Source: JACQHJ01 sp038063075 (GTDB lineage: Bacteria; Patescibacteriota; Microgenomatia; Levybacterales; UBA12049). Taken from it: a stretch of DNA of 7,128 nt. Below the pieces are notes generated by a model. The model worked only from the letters and a program-made list of their open reading frames with translations, searched no databases and was not told where the DNA came from. Made by a program: the position numbers and the translations under genes. Of the stretch, positions 1 through 6,240 are shown in pieces (the first letter of the stretch is position 1; every line of letters starts with the position of its first letter). The DNA is taken from positions 1 through 7,128 of the forward strand of contig JBBTVW010000030.1 in NCBI GenBank assembly GCA_038063075.1, in the 5' to 3' direction.

Positions 1-29
1 AACTCCAAGTGGAATGTTAAACCTAACAC
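1..29 (-). CDS. Possible 5' end of a further operon gene (partial)
   Basis: One base after the rpe stop codon, a GTG at 29-27 opens a frame that stays open to the window edge and would read M-LGLTFHLE. Only nine codons are visible, so no family can be assigned from sequence. In related bacteria a transketolase subunit gene often follows rpe, and such proteins can begin in a similar way, but this is recollection and inference. No Shine-Dalgarno sequence is visible, although translational coupling from rpe would be possible. The stretch could equally be non-coding. Confidence 0.22.
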
Positions 30-30
30 G

Positions 31-660
31 TTAATTATTAACTTGCGATAAGAGTGATTGATAAGCGTCTTTTGGGTTGGGGCTATTAAATAGAAAACTT
101 GTTGTTACACATCTATTTACCCCAGCGTTTTTAAGATCAACTATATTTTCACTACTTACTCCTCCATCTACTTCAATTGGAATACTTGTTTTTTCTCTTA
201 ATGTTTTTATTTTTTTAAAAACTTCTGGGTTAAGAGATTGACCAGATGCCCCAGCAACAACACCCATTACTAAAATAAAGTCTAAATCATCAAAGGGAAT
301 ACTAATATTTTCAATATTAGTATTTAAATCGATTGCAATTCCCACTTCTCCTATGAGTTGCCCTTTAGCAATAAACTTTGCAATATCAGGCATTTTTTCA
401 ATGTGACCAATAAACCTTTTAAAACCTGCCCTGGCAAATAAGTCTAAATAAGAAAGAGGGTTTTCTGTCATTAAATGAACTTCAAAAAATAGTTCAGTAG
501 AATATTTAGTAAAAGGATTTGGATCTAGAAAGGTAGTATTAGGAGAAAATTTACCATCAATTAGATCTATATGAATCGTATTTGAAAAAGTTTTTATTTT
601 TTCAATCTTTTCTTCAATTTGTTGCCAATTATTTTCTAAAATGCCAGGAATTATTTGCAT
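31..660 (-). CDS. rpe: Ribulose-phosphate 3-epimerase-like TIM-barrel protein
   Basis: This 209-residue protein has the length and motif order of ribulose-phosphate 3-epimerase, the cytoplasmic enzyme that interconverts ribulose 5-phosphate and xylulose 5-phosphate. The metal and catalytic residues are present: H30, D32 and D35 in HIDLIDG, H62 in EVHLM, and D165 in VDGG. Several substrate-contact positions differ from textbook Rpe. The N-terminal PSIL serine is Gly6, the PGFGGQ phosphate-loop motif reads AGASGQ (136-141), and the late glycine-serine phosphate motif reads TTS (186-188). It is therefore a divergent member, and a related phosphosugar epimerase is possible. It starts at ATG 660, 4 bp after the rpiB stop, with no clear Shine-Dalgarno sequence, so coupling to rpiB is likely. 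The neighbouring rpiB supports a pentose-phosphate role. Confidence 0.8.
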   Translation of the reverse strand: MQIIPGILENNWQQIEEKIEKIKTFSNTIHIDLIDGKFSPNTTFLDPNPFTKYSTELFFEVHLMTENPLSYLDLFARAGFKRFIGHIEKMPDIAKFIAKGQLIGEVGIAIDLNTNIENISIPFDDLDFILVMGVVAGASGQSLNPEVFKKIKTLREKTSIPIEVDGGVSSENIVDLKNAGVNRCVTTSFLFNSPNPKDAYQSLLSQVNN

Positions 661-664
661 GTAA

Positions 665-1105
665 TTATTCTAAATTACTAATCTTTTCTATTCTTCTATT
701 GTGATTCTCATTTGAGATAAAATCTGTTTGTAAAAAAGCTTCAATTAAGTCTTTGGCGTTTTCTATATTTGTAAAATCAGAGGATATGGCTAAAATATTA
801 ATATCATCGTCTTCTCTGGCTTTTTGTATTTGTTCTTTTGATTGACCTAGTGAGCATCTAACTTCTTTAATTTTATTTGCTGCAATCTCAACACCCGCAC
901 CAGATCCACAAATAACAATTCCTTTTAAGTCTTTATTTTGTGAAACTTTTTGGCCAACATTAACTGCGTATTCTACAAAATCATCTGTTGGGATAACTTC
1001 ATTTGCGCCTAAATCCAAAACTTCAAAACCATTTTCTAAAAGCCAAGATTTAACTTGATTTTTTAATTCAAAGCCCCTGTGGTCTGCGCCCAAATAAATA
1101 GTCAT
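665..1105 (-). CDS. rpiB: Ribose-5-phosphate isomerase B (RpiB/LacAB family)
   Basis: The 146-residue product matches the RpiB/LacAB family in length and motifs. RpiB interconverts ribose 5-phosphate and ribulose 5-phosphate in the non-oxidative pentose-phosphate pathway. The N-terminal ADHRG motif gives D8 and H9. The catalytic-base motif ICGSGAGVEIAANK contains C66, with Ser68 where many members have Thr. R83 and the C-terminal HNRRIEKI (R137, R138) fit the phosphate-binding arginines. The motif that is usually HN followed by ANVL reads EDDDINIL here, so the ring-opening histidine (about residue 99) is Asp99. The ATG shares its A with the TAA of the upstream gene (TAATG), and AGGT lies about 6 bases upstream, which suggests translational coupling. 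The function is probable, but the missing histidine leaves the exact substrate open. Confidence 0.88.
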   Translation of the reverse strand: MTIYLGADHRGFELKNQVKSWLLENGFEVLDLGANEVIPTDDFVEYAVNVGQKVSQNKDLKGIVICGSGAGVEIAANKIKEVRCSLGQSKEQIQKAREDDDINILAISSDFTNIENAKDLIEAFLQTDFISNENHNRRIEKISNLE

Positions 1106-1707
1106 TACTTACCTATTATAACCAAAGCGTCCGTGGAAAAACTATCAGCAAGATCTGAAGTTGAAACAGAAACTGTATACTCTTTAGCTAAATCATTTTT
1201 AAGAAGCGTTAAGTATTTATTACTGGTGGATTTTACCTGAATTGTTACCCCAGTATAGTCTTCTTTGTCTGCATTTTCTGGCGATGAAACATCATAACCA
1301 AGATTTGTTAAATAATCTACTCCAGTTTTCGCAACTCCTGACTGGCCACTTCCATTTTGAACAGTTACTGTTAACCCACTTCTATCAAGGCCTGTTGAAC
1401 TATCAACTGGATTTTGCGTAGGTTTTGGCGTTGGTGTTTCACTTATTTCTTCTGTTGGGATTGGTGTATCTGTTACTTTTTCTGTTGGGATTGGTGTATC
1501 TGATGGAATTATAAATTCTGTTGGGGTTGGAGTTTGTGAAATTTGACTACTTTGTGAAGTTTTATTTGACCCTAAAACACTATATCCTAAAAATGCGACT
1601 CCTAAAAATACAATAAAAGCAATTAAATATAAAAATCTTTTATTGATCTTTTTCTTTGGGGCAGGAGCAAATTGAGCAGGCGTTTCAAAATTTTGAGTTT
1701 CTTCCAT
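1105..1707 (-). CDS. Membrane-anchored LytR_C-domain protein
   Basis: The 200-residue protein has a short N-terminal tail with a basic KKKINKR patch (18-24), one membrane segment at about 25-46, and a Thr/Pro/Glu-rich linker at about 58-103. A C-terminal LytR_C-like domain follows at 111-200, starting LTVTVQNGSGQSGVA and ending ALVIIGK. The basic side suggests that the C-terminus is outside the cell. LytR_C domains occur in or beside LytR-CpsA-Psr proteins that attach polymers to peptidoglycan, but the catalytic LCP domain is absent, so no reaction can be assigned. ATG 1707 is preferred over an in-frame TTG at 1713 because AAGGA lies 9 bases upstream of the ATG and only 3 bases from the TTG. 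It is the first gene of the operon with rpiB and rpe, an unexpected pairing with metabolic enzymes. Confidence 0.82.
   Translation of the reverse strand: MEETQNFETPAQFAPAPKKKINKRFLYLIAFIVFLGVAFLGYSVLGSNKTSQSSQISQTPTPTEFIIPSDTPIPTEKVTDTPIPTEEISETPTPKPTQNPVDSSTGLDRSGLTVTVQNGSGQSGVAKTGVDYLTNLGYDVSSPENADKEDYTGVTIQVKSTSNKYLTLLKNDLAKEYTVSVSTSDLADSFSTDALVIIGK
1450..1502 (-). repeat. Tandem coding repeat in the Thr/Pro linker
   Basis: A 23-bp perfect direct repeat occurs at 1450-1472 and 1480-1502, with a 30-bp period. It encodes two successive ten-residue units starting DTPIPTE in the linker of the LytR_C protein. The near-identity at the DNA level suggests a recent duplication, and linker length could vary between strains. 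Confidence 0.85.
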
Positions 1708-1716
1708 CTGCAATCT

Positions 1717-1721
1717 TCCTT
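1717..1721 (-). promoter_or_regulatory. Shine-Dalgarno site deciding the LytR_C start
   Basis: AAGGA on the minus strand lies 9 bases upstream of ATG 1707. This is good spacing for that ATG and too close (3 bases) for the alternative TTG at 1713. Confidence 0.7.
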
Positions 1722-1728
1722 AGGGGTA

Positions 1729-1757
1729 ACAATAGCACAAAGAATTGGTTTTTGCAA
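1729..1757 (-). promoter_or_regulatory. Sigma70-type promoter of the LytR_C-rpiB-rpe operon
   Basis: The minus strand carries a -35 element TTGCAA (1757-1752), a 17-bp spacer and a -10 element TATTGT (1734-1729). Transcription would start near 1722 and give a leader of about 15 bases containing the Shine-Dalgarno site. The assignment is by consensus match only. Confidence 0.6.
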
Positions 1758-1776
1758 TAAGTGGGCAAAGCTAATC

Positions 1777-1785
1777 TGTTATAAT
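1777..1785 (+). promoter_or_regulatory. Extended -10 promoter of the SpoIID-domain gene
   Basis: TGT followed by a perfect TATAAT (1780-1785) forms an extended -10 element. No -35 hexamer sits at 16-18 bp spacing; the nearest, TTGCAA at 1752-1757, is 22 bp away. A start near 1792 would leave about 4 untranslated bases before ATG 1796, so the mRNA would be almost leaderless. Confidence 0.65.
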
Positions 1786-1795
1786 AAATACTCAC

Positions 1796-3499
1796 ATGAA
1801 AAAACTGCTCTTTTTACTTTTTTTTAGCATAATTACATCTATTTCTTTTGTTCATTTTGTTAATGCACAAGATTTAAATTGTGAAGATGTTAGTAGTTTA
1901 AACGAAAGCCAACTCTCCACTTGCTTAGATCAAGTAAGAAGCGCCTTAAACCAATCTGAAAAAGCAACTAAACCACTTGAAGACCAAATAAATGCAATTA
2001 GAGGTAGAGTTAATTTTATTGAAAAAGATTTGATTTTAAAAGAAAAAAATATTGATGCAAGTTATAAAAATTTAGAAAAACAACAACAAACTTTATATGC
2101 AACAATCAGAGACTACTACATTAAATCTTATTACAATTCCCCACTTTTACTCTTACTTTCCTCAAATTCAGTTTCAGAACTAACTCAAACCTTGGAGTAT
2201 CAAAAAGTTGCAACTGATAGAGATAAGGCAATTATTACAAACATTGTTATTTCAATTACAACTTTGGAGCAAAGACAAAAAGAATTGGAAAGTGAAAAAG
2301 TAAGCATAGTAGCTGTAAAAGAAAAGCTTGATAAAGTTGTTACAGAAGCAAAATCATACCAGGCAAACCTCTCAACGCAAATAGCAAAGATATCAGCCAG
2401 ACAACAAGAGATATTAGCCCAAAGACTAGCAAGTCTTAATATCCCAAGATCTGCAAGTACTGGTATGTCTGGTTGTGTTGATGATAGAGATAAAGATCCT
2501 GGTTTTTCACCAAGATTTGCGTTTTTTACATATGGCGTTCCAAATAGGGTTGGCTTAAATCAATATGGCGCAAATGGAAGAGCAAAAGCAGGACAAAATG
2601 TTGAAACAATTCTTAACGCTTACTACCAAAACTTTGAACTTAAAAAAGATTACTCAACTGATATTAATATTAACGTTGAAGGATATGGAGGCTATAACGT
2701 AGAAGAGTATGTTAAAAGAATTTATGAAATGCCTGAATCATGGGAAATGGAAGCACTAAAAGCACAAGCAATTGCAGCAAGATCATATGCTCTTTCATAT
2801 ACTAATAACGGTGCTGGATCAATTTGCACAACCCAAAGTTGCCAAGTATTTAAACCAGAGCCAAAAGGTGGACGTTGGGAACAAGCTGTTAATGAAACCA
2901 AAGGTTGGGTAATGGTATCTGGCGGTAATCCAGTAAAAGCTTGGTACTCCTCAACTCATGGTGGATATATTTTTGCAACTAACGAAATTGGTTGGAGTTC
3001 TACTTCTTGGACAAAGCATGCAACAGATACTACTAGTGGTGGAGCTGGAAACTTTAATGAGCTTTCTTCAAACGCATACGATAAAGACTCTCCTTGGTTT
3101 TACTGCGACTGGGGATCAAGAAGCCAATATAACAAAACTGCATGGCTTAAATCATCAGAGATTGCAGATATTGCAAATATAATTTTACTAGCAAAAGCAG
3201 ATAGCTCAACAGCTGAACACTTATATCAAACAGATAAAGGTAATCCTGCAGGAACTGAAACCTGGAATGAAGATAGAGTAAAACAAGAACTAAGAAATAA
3301 AAACATTACACCTTTCAATAGCGTTTCTAATGTTTCAATCTCTGCTGACTTTGGCTTTGGAAAAACAAATACAGTTAGTATTTCAGGAGATGGTGGATCA
3401 ACTTCAATTAGCGGTTCAGAATTTAAAGATTGGTTTAACCTTCGTGCACCTGCTAATATACAAATTGTTGGTCCGTTGTATAATATAGAGCAAAGATAA
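1796..3499 (+). CDS. Secreted coiled-coil SpoIID/LytB-domain protein
   Basis: The 567-residue protein begins with a signal peptide (KK, hydrophobic 4-22, likely cleavage after VNA at 24). A long helical, probably coiled-coil region follows at about 40-212, reminiscent of PcsB-type wall-hydrolase regulators. A SpoIID/LytB-like domain begins at about 237. Its recognisable parts are GLNQYGANGRAKAG (253-266), EMPESW plus EALKAQAIAARSYAL (311-333), CTTQSCQVF (344-352) and WYSSTHGGY (383-391). E311 corresponds to the catalytic glutamate of SpoIID, a lytic transglycosylase acting on peptidoglycan glycan strands. C344 and C349 resemble the zinc-site cysteines, but the adjacent histidine is Ser348. 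The end (SGSEFKDWFNL, 540-549) resembles the family's C-terminal strands. No sporulation gene is present, so a role in wall remodelling or division is inferred. The next gene starts 3 bp downstream. Confidence 0.88.
   Translation: MKKLLFLLFFSIITSISFVHFVNAQDLNCEDVSSLNESQLSTCLDQVRSALNQSEKATKPLEDQINAIRGRVNFIEKDLILKEKNIDASYKNLEKQQQTLYATIRDYYIKSYYNSPLLLLLSSNSVSELTQTLEYQKVATDRDKAIITNIVISITTLEQRQKELESEKVSIVAVKEKLDKVVTEAKSYQANLSTQIAKISARQQEILAQRLASLNIPRSASTGMSGCVDDRDKDPGFSPRFAFFTYGVPNRVGLNQYGANGRAKAGQNVETILNAYYQNFELKKDYSTDININVEGYGGYNVEEYVKRIYEMPESWEMEALKAQAIAARSYALSYTNNGAGSICTTQSCQVFKPEPKGGRWEQAVNETKGWVMVSGGNPVKAWYSSTHGGYIFATNEIGWSSTSWTKHATDTTSGGAGNFNELSSNAYDKDSPWFYCDWGSRSQYNKTAWLKSSEIADIANIILLAKADSSTAEHLYQTDKGNPAGTETWNEDRVKQELRNKNITPFNSVSNVSISADFGFGKTNTVSISGDGGSTSISGSEFKDWFNLRAPANIQIVGPLYNIEQR
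3479..3484 (+). promoter_or_regulatory. Possible internal -10 element before the PH-like gene
   Basis: A perfect TATAAT lies inside the end of the SpoIID gene, 18 bases before ATG 3503, and is preceded directly by TG. No -35 at normal spacing is visible. In AT-rich coding sequence this could be chance. Confidence 0.3.
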
Positions 3500-3502
3500 C
3501 TT

Positions 3503-4182
3503 ATGCCAGATATATTTGTTGCTACGGACAAACAAACAGACACACCTATTCAACCAGAATCTAAACCCTTAGATTTAGACAAGCCTTTATTTTTGGAAAA
3601 CACCAACGCAGAAGATGTTAAGCCTCAAAAAAGTCATCTTTTTTCTTCATTCTATAAAAACCCAAGGGGAATATTTGTTAAAAATCAAGAAAAAGATGAA
3701 AAAATATTGTTATTTATAAGACGGGCAATGGTAACGAATTTTAAATGGATTTTTGTAAGTATTATTTTTCTTCTACTTCCGCCTCTAGCTTATCTTTTTG
3801 TTAATTTTGGGGGACAAATTATTAGTTTTCCAATTAGATATATTATATTTTTTCTCCTCTTTATTATTTAATTATTTTTTCATATATCTATGTTAATTTT
3901 ATTACTTGGTATTTTAATATCTCTTTTGTAACTAATATTAGAGTTATTGATATTGATTTTTCAGGACTAATTTATAAAAACGTTGCAGTAACCAAACTTT
4001 CTTTAATTCAAGACGCAAGCTTTATTCAATCAGGAGCTGTAAGAACATTCTTTGATTATGGAGATGTTTATATTCAAACAGCTGGAACTCATTCTAATTT
4101 TGAGTTTGAAGCAGCTCCCCAACCAGCAAATGCAGTTCATATTATTAATGACTTAATAGGAAAGAAAAATGGAAATCATTAA
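3503..4182 (+). pseudogene. PH-like (bPH2-type) two-TM membrane protein, split by a -1 frameshift
   Basis: The first frame, from ATG 3503, gives 122 residues: a hydrophilic tail (1-75), a first TM segment (about 81-101) and the start of a second, then TAA at 3869-3871. The frame one base back is open from 3838 to TAA 4180-4182 and has no start codon of its own. It continues the membrane segment (SYIYVNFITWYF) and then encodes a soluble domain with VIDIDFSGLIYKNVAV, SLIQDASFIQSGAVRTFF and DYGDVYIQTAG. These match my recollection of bacterial PH-like (bPH2/YdbT-type) membrane proteins. Restoring one base gives 226 residues. The break lies in 3838-3871, where the six-T run at 3848-3853 and TTT at 3867-3869 are candidate sites. 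It could be a sequencing indel, a real mutation or programmed slippage. The codons after the break look intact, so decay is not advanced. Function is unknown. Confidence 0.78.
4158..4164 (+). promoter_or_regulatory. Shine-Dalgarno site for the 77-residue protein
   Basis: AGGAAAG lies inside the end of the PH-like gene, with AGGA 7 bases before ATG 4169. It is the clearest ribosome binding site on the plus strand here and supports the 14-bp gene overlap. Confidence 0.65.
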
Positions 4183-4402
4183 TTTACTTTTTTCAAACAA
4201 TTTAATACTTGGGCTTACAAAGGTAGCTTTTTTAGCTACTGATTTAATGTTCGTATTCTTTTTAATAGTAGTTTTTAGACAAGTAAATTTAATGAGGGCA
4301 ATAGTTAATGATACAAATGATTCCCTGTTTTTAAAATCTGTAATAATTGTATTAATTATAGGCGCTGTTTCGCTTTTTTTGACAGCCCTTGTTATACTAT
4401 AG
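4169..4402 (+). CDS. Small two-TM membrane protein, conserved-hypothetical type
   Basis: The 77-residue product is almost wholly membrane-embedded. The first TM segment spans about 17-37, a short basic and polar loop with FRQVNLMR follows, and the second TM segment spans about 57-77 and runs to the C-terminus. It resembles the small Microgenomates proteins grouped as DUF5657, but that link is from memory and uncertain. A clear Shine-Dalgarno site supports ATG 4169, which overlaps the end of the frameshifted upstream gene by 14 bp and suggests translational coupling. It ends in TAG, the only TAG among complete genes here, and that end overlaps the promoter of the next gene. No function can be assigned; a partner role for neighbouring membrane proteins is a guess from position. 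Confidence 0.72.
   Translation: MEIINLLFSNNLILGLTKVAFLATDLMFVFFLIVVFRQVNLMRAIVNDTNDSLFLKSVIIVLIIGAVSLFLTALVIL
4390..4398 (+). promoter_or_regulatory. Extended -10 promoter of the PP2C-like/propeller gene
   Basis: TGT followed by TATACT (4393-4398) forms an extended -10 element 11 bases before ATG 4410. Transcription would start near 4405, giving about 5 untranslated bases. A perfect TTGACA at 4379-4384 is only 8 bp upstream of this -10, too close to be its -35. The element closely resembles the one before the SpoIID gene. Confidence 0.5.
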
Positions 4403-4409
4403 ATGTTAT

Positions 4410-6203
4410 ATGGCACAGTCTAATTTAAACTTTGCAAAAATCGTAGCTAACCCAACCTCATTTGGCTGGTCTCAAGCATATAGTGCAGGTAAGCTTTTTG
4501 CAGTTATTTCACTTGAGAAAGAACCAGAGGTTGAAGAAAAAGATTATTTAAATGTTGTTGGCAAAGAAATCTTAAATACTCTAGAACAAGAATTTTTTAC
4601 ACTTGAAACAAAAGATCTTGAATCAATTAGACAAGCTGTTTTAACAACTCTTGGCAAAGTTCCTCAAAATGTTTCACTTTCCTTTGTTGCTGGATCAATT
4701 GTTGGTAATGTATTATATTTATATATCTTAGGCAACGGTAAAGCTGATATCAAAAGAGATGGAACCCTAGGTACTCTTCTTGAAGCAAGTGATCAAACAA
4801 ATGATTCACTAAAAGAAGCATCTGGATTTTTACAAGACGGTGATGTGTTAGTCTTACAAACTAAAAAATTCTCTGAAGTAATCTCTGACTCTACTCTTTT
4901 AGAGTTTTTAGAAAGCGCAAATATATTAGATGCATCAGAAAACCTTGCTCCCCTAGTTCATGAAAAAGAAAATCCATCCTCAGCAGCAGTCCTTGTCCAC
5001 TACAAAGAACAAACAGTAGTAGAACCTTTTGCAGTTGAAGAAAAACCACCAGTTGAAAATGAAGAGACGGCTCCTGCAGAGACGCCTTTAGAAAACACGC
5101 CTGAATATTTTGCCAAGGAAAATGCAGCACCTAAGGCAAATATATTAAGTAGTTTATTTGCTCCTTTGTTAATTTTAAAAAGAGTAAGGATTCCATCCCT
5201 TTCAAATCTTAGTAAGCCTAGGAGACTTATTCTACTTATCATTGTCGTAATTGTAATTTTGTTTGTAGGTAGTGTATTTTTTGCACTACAAAAACAGGGA
5301 ACTGATAAAGTACAAAGTCAATTTAATAGTATTTACCCATCCGCTCTTAAAAAATATGAAGAAGGCCAAGGTCTTATGGATCTAAATCAATCACTTGCAA
5401 AAGATAGCTTTGAACAAGCAAAGCAAATATTAAATGATGGAAAAGATACTCTTCCTAAAGGATCAAGCGAAGAACAAAAAGTAACTGAACTATTAACTAA
5501 AATAGATAGTGCTTTAGGGTCATCAGCAACGTCAGAATCAGTTAGCGCAAACGAAGTTACACTTTCTCAAAGTCCATATCTGGAAACTCAAACAAAAGAA
5601 ACAGCTCTATATTTTACTAGAGATGATAAGACAACTTATTTAGTCGATAGTAAAAAACTTTCTTCAATCACAAATGGAAGTACTTCATCAAAATCTCTCT
5701 TTGAAAATGATGGTGACTGGAAAACAGTAGGAGGACTTGCTACTTATAATACAAATCTTTACGTCTTAGATAAGGATCAAAATCAAATCTTAAAATTCTT
5801 AAATTCTGGATCTAGCTATCAAAAATCTAACTATTTCCCAGAGAGTGTAACTCCAGATTTTGCTAAAGCTGTATCGATTGCAATCGATAATAATATTTAT
5901 GTTTTATTTAATGATGGTGTCGTTGCTAAATATTTTAAAGGACAAGCAGAAGATTTTACACTAAAGGGACTAGACAAGCCACTTTCAAATCCAACCAGAA
6001 TTTATGCAAATCCTGACTTTGATAATATTTATATTTTAGATAAAGGAAACTCAAGAATTGTAGTTTTTGATAAAACAGGTAGTTTTAAAGCAGAATATCT
6101 TTCAGGAGTAGTTAAAAATGCTAAAGATTTTGAAGTATTAGAAAGTGATAAGAAAATCTATATCTTAAATGAAAATAAACTCTACCAAATAGACCTCAAA
6201 TAA
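4410..6203 (+). CDS. Degenerate PP2C-like domain, TM segment and beta-propeller protein
   Basis: The 597-residue protein has four parts. Residues 1-200 resemble a PPM/PP2C-type phosphatase core: VLYLYILGNGKADIKRDG (101-118), FLQDGDVLVL (140-149) and a C-terminal SSAAVLVHY (190-198). The family's metal-binding aspartates are not recognisable (GNG where GDS or GDG is expected), so it is probably inactive or a binding domain. A Pro/Glu-rich linker covers about 201-240. A single TM segment (272-292) follows basic residues, placing the N-terminus in the cytoplasm. A helical stretch (about 300-368) leads to a C-terminal domain with repeated strand motifs NLYVLDKDQNQILKF (449-463), NNIYVLFNDGVVAKYF (494-509) and DNIYILDKGNSRIVVFD (538-554), typical of an NHL/YncE-like beta-propeller. 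ATG 4410 is chosen over TTG 4389, which would overlap the previous gene and the promoter. A transmembrane sensor or scaffold role is inference only. Confidence 0.75.
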   Translation: MAQSNLNFAKIVANPTSFGWSQAYSAGKLFAVISLEKEPEVEEKDYLNVVGKEILNTLEQEFFTLETKDLESIRQAVLTTLGKVPQNVSLSFVAGSIVGNVLYLYILGNGKADIKRDGTLGTLLEASDQTNDSLKEASGFLQDGDVLVLQTKKFSEVISDSTLLEFLESANILDASENLAPLVHEKENPSSAAVLVHYKEQTVVEPFAVEEKPPVENEETAPAETPLENTPEYFAKENAAPKANILSSLFAPLLILKRVRIPSLSNLSKPRRLILLIIVVIVILFVGSVFFALQKQGTDKVQSQFNSIYPSALKKYEEGQGLMDLNQSLAKDSFEQAKQILNDGKDTLPKGSSEEQKVTELLTKIDSALGSSATSESVSANEVTLSQSPYLETQTKETALYFTRDDKTTYLVDSKKLSSITNGSTSSKSLFENDGDWKTVGGLATYNTNLYVLDKDQNQILKFLNSGSSYQKSNYFPESVTPDFAKAVSIAIDNNIYVLFNDGVVAKYFKGQAEDFTLKGLDKPLSNPTRIYANPDFDNIYILDKGNSRIVVFDKTGSFKAEYLSGVVKNAKDFEVLESDKKIYILNENKLYQIDLK

Positions 6204-6204
6204 A

Positions 6205-6233
6205 TTGCCATTTCCCCTATTTTGACGTATTAT
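6205..6233 (+). promoter_or_regulatory. Sigma70-type promoter of smpB, predicted leaderless
   Basis: A -35 element TTGCCA (6205-6210), a 17-bp spacer and a -10 element TATTAT (6228-6233) each match five of six consensus bases. The expected start point, 6240-6241, coincides with the smpB ATG, and no Shine-Dalgarno site is visible. An overlapping TATAAA (6231-6236) is an alternative -10 element. Confidence 0.62.
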
Positions 6234-6240
6234 AAAGCCT

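Noticed and set aside
2958..3182. A 74-codon open frame on the plus strand
   Set aside because: It is an alternate frame wholly inside the SpoIID domain and carries no motif.
3226..3543. A 105-codon open frame on the minus strand
   Set aside because: It is antisense to the conserved C-terminal part of the SpoIID gene and the start of the PH-like gene. It has no recognisable domain or ribosome binding site.
3848..3854. Canonical -1 ribosomal slippery heptamer
   Set aside because: The zero-frame reading is A-TTT-TTT, so the P-site tRNA would mismatch at the first base after slipping. No downstream stimulatory structure was evident by eye.
4379..4384. Perfect TTGACA as a -35 element
   Set aside because: It is only 8 bp from the TATACT at 4393. 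At 17 bp the -10 position would read GATGTT, which is a poor match.
4153..4416. An 87-codon open frame on the minus strand
   Set aside because: It lies antisense to the 77-residue two-TM gene, which has a good Shine-Dalgarno site and clear TM segments, and it shows no family motif.
4891..5242. Two overlapping minus-strand open frames of 79 and 80 codons
   Set aside because: Both lie antisense to the linker region of the PP2C-like/propeller gene, whose biased composition opens the opposite strand. No motifs are seen.
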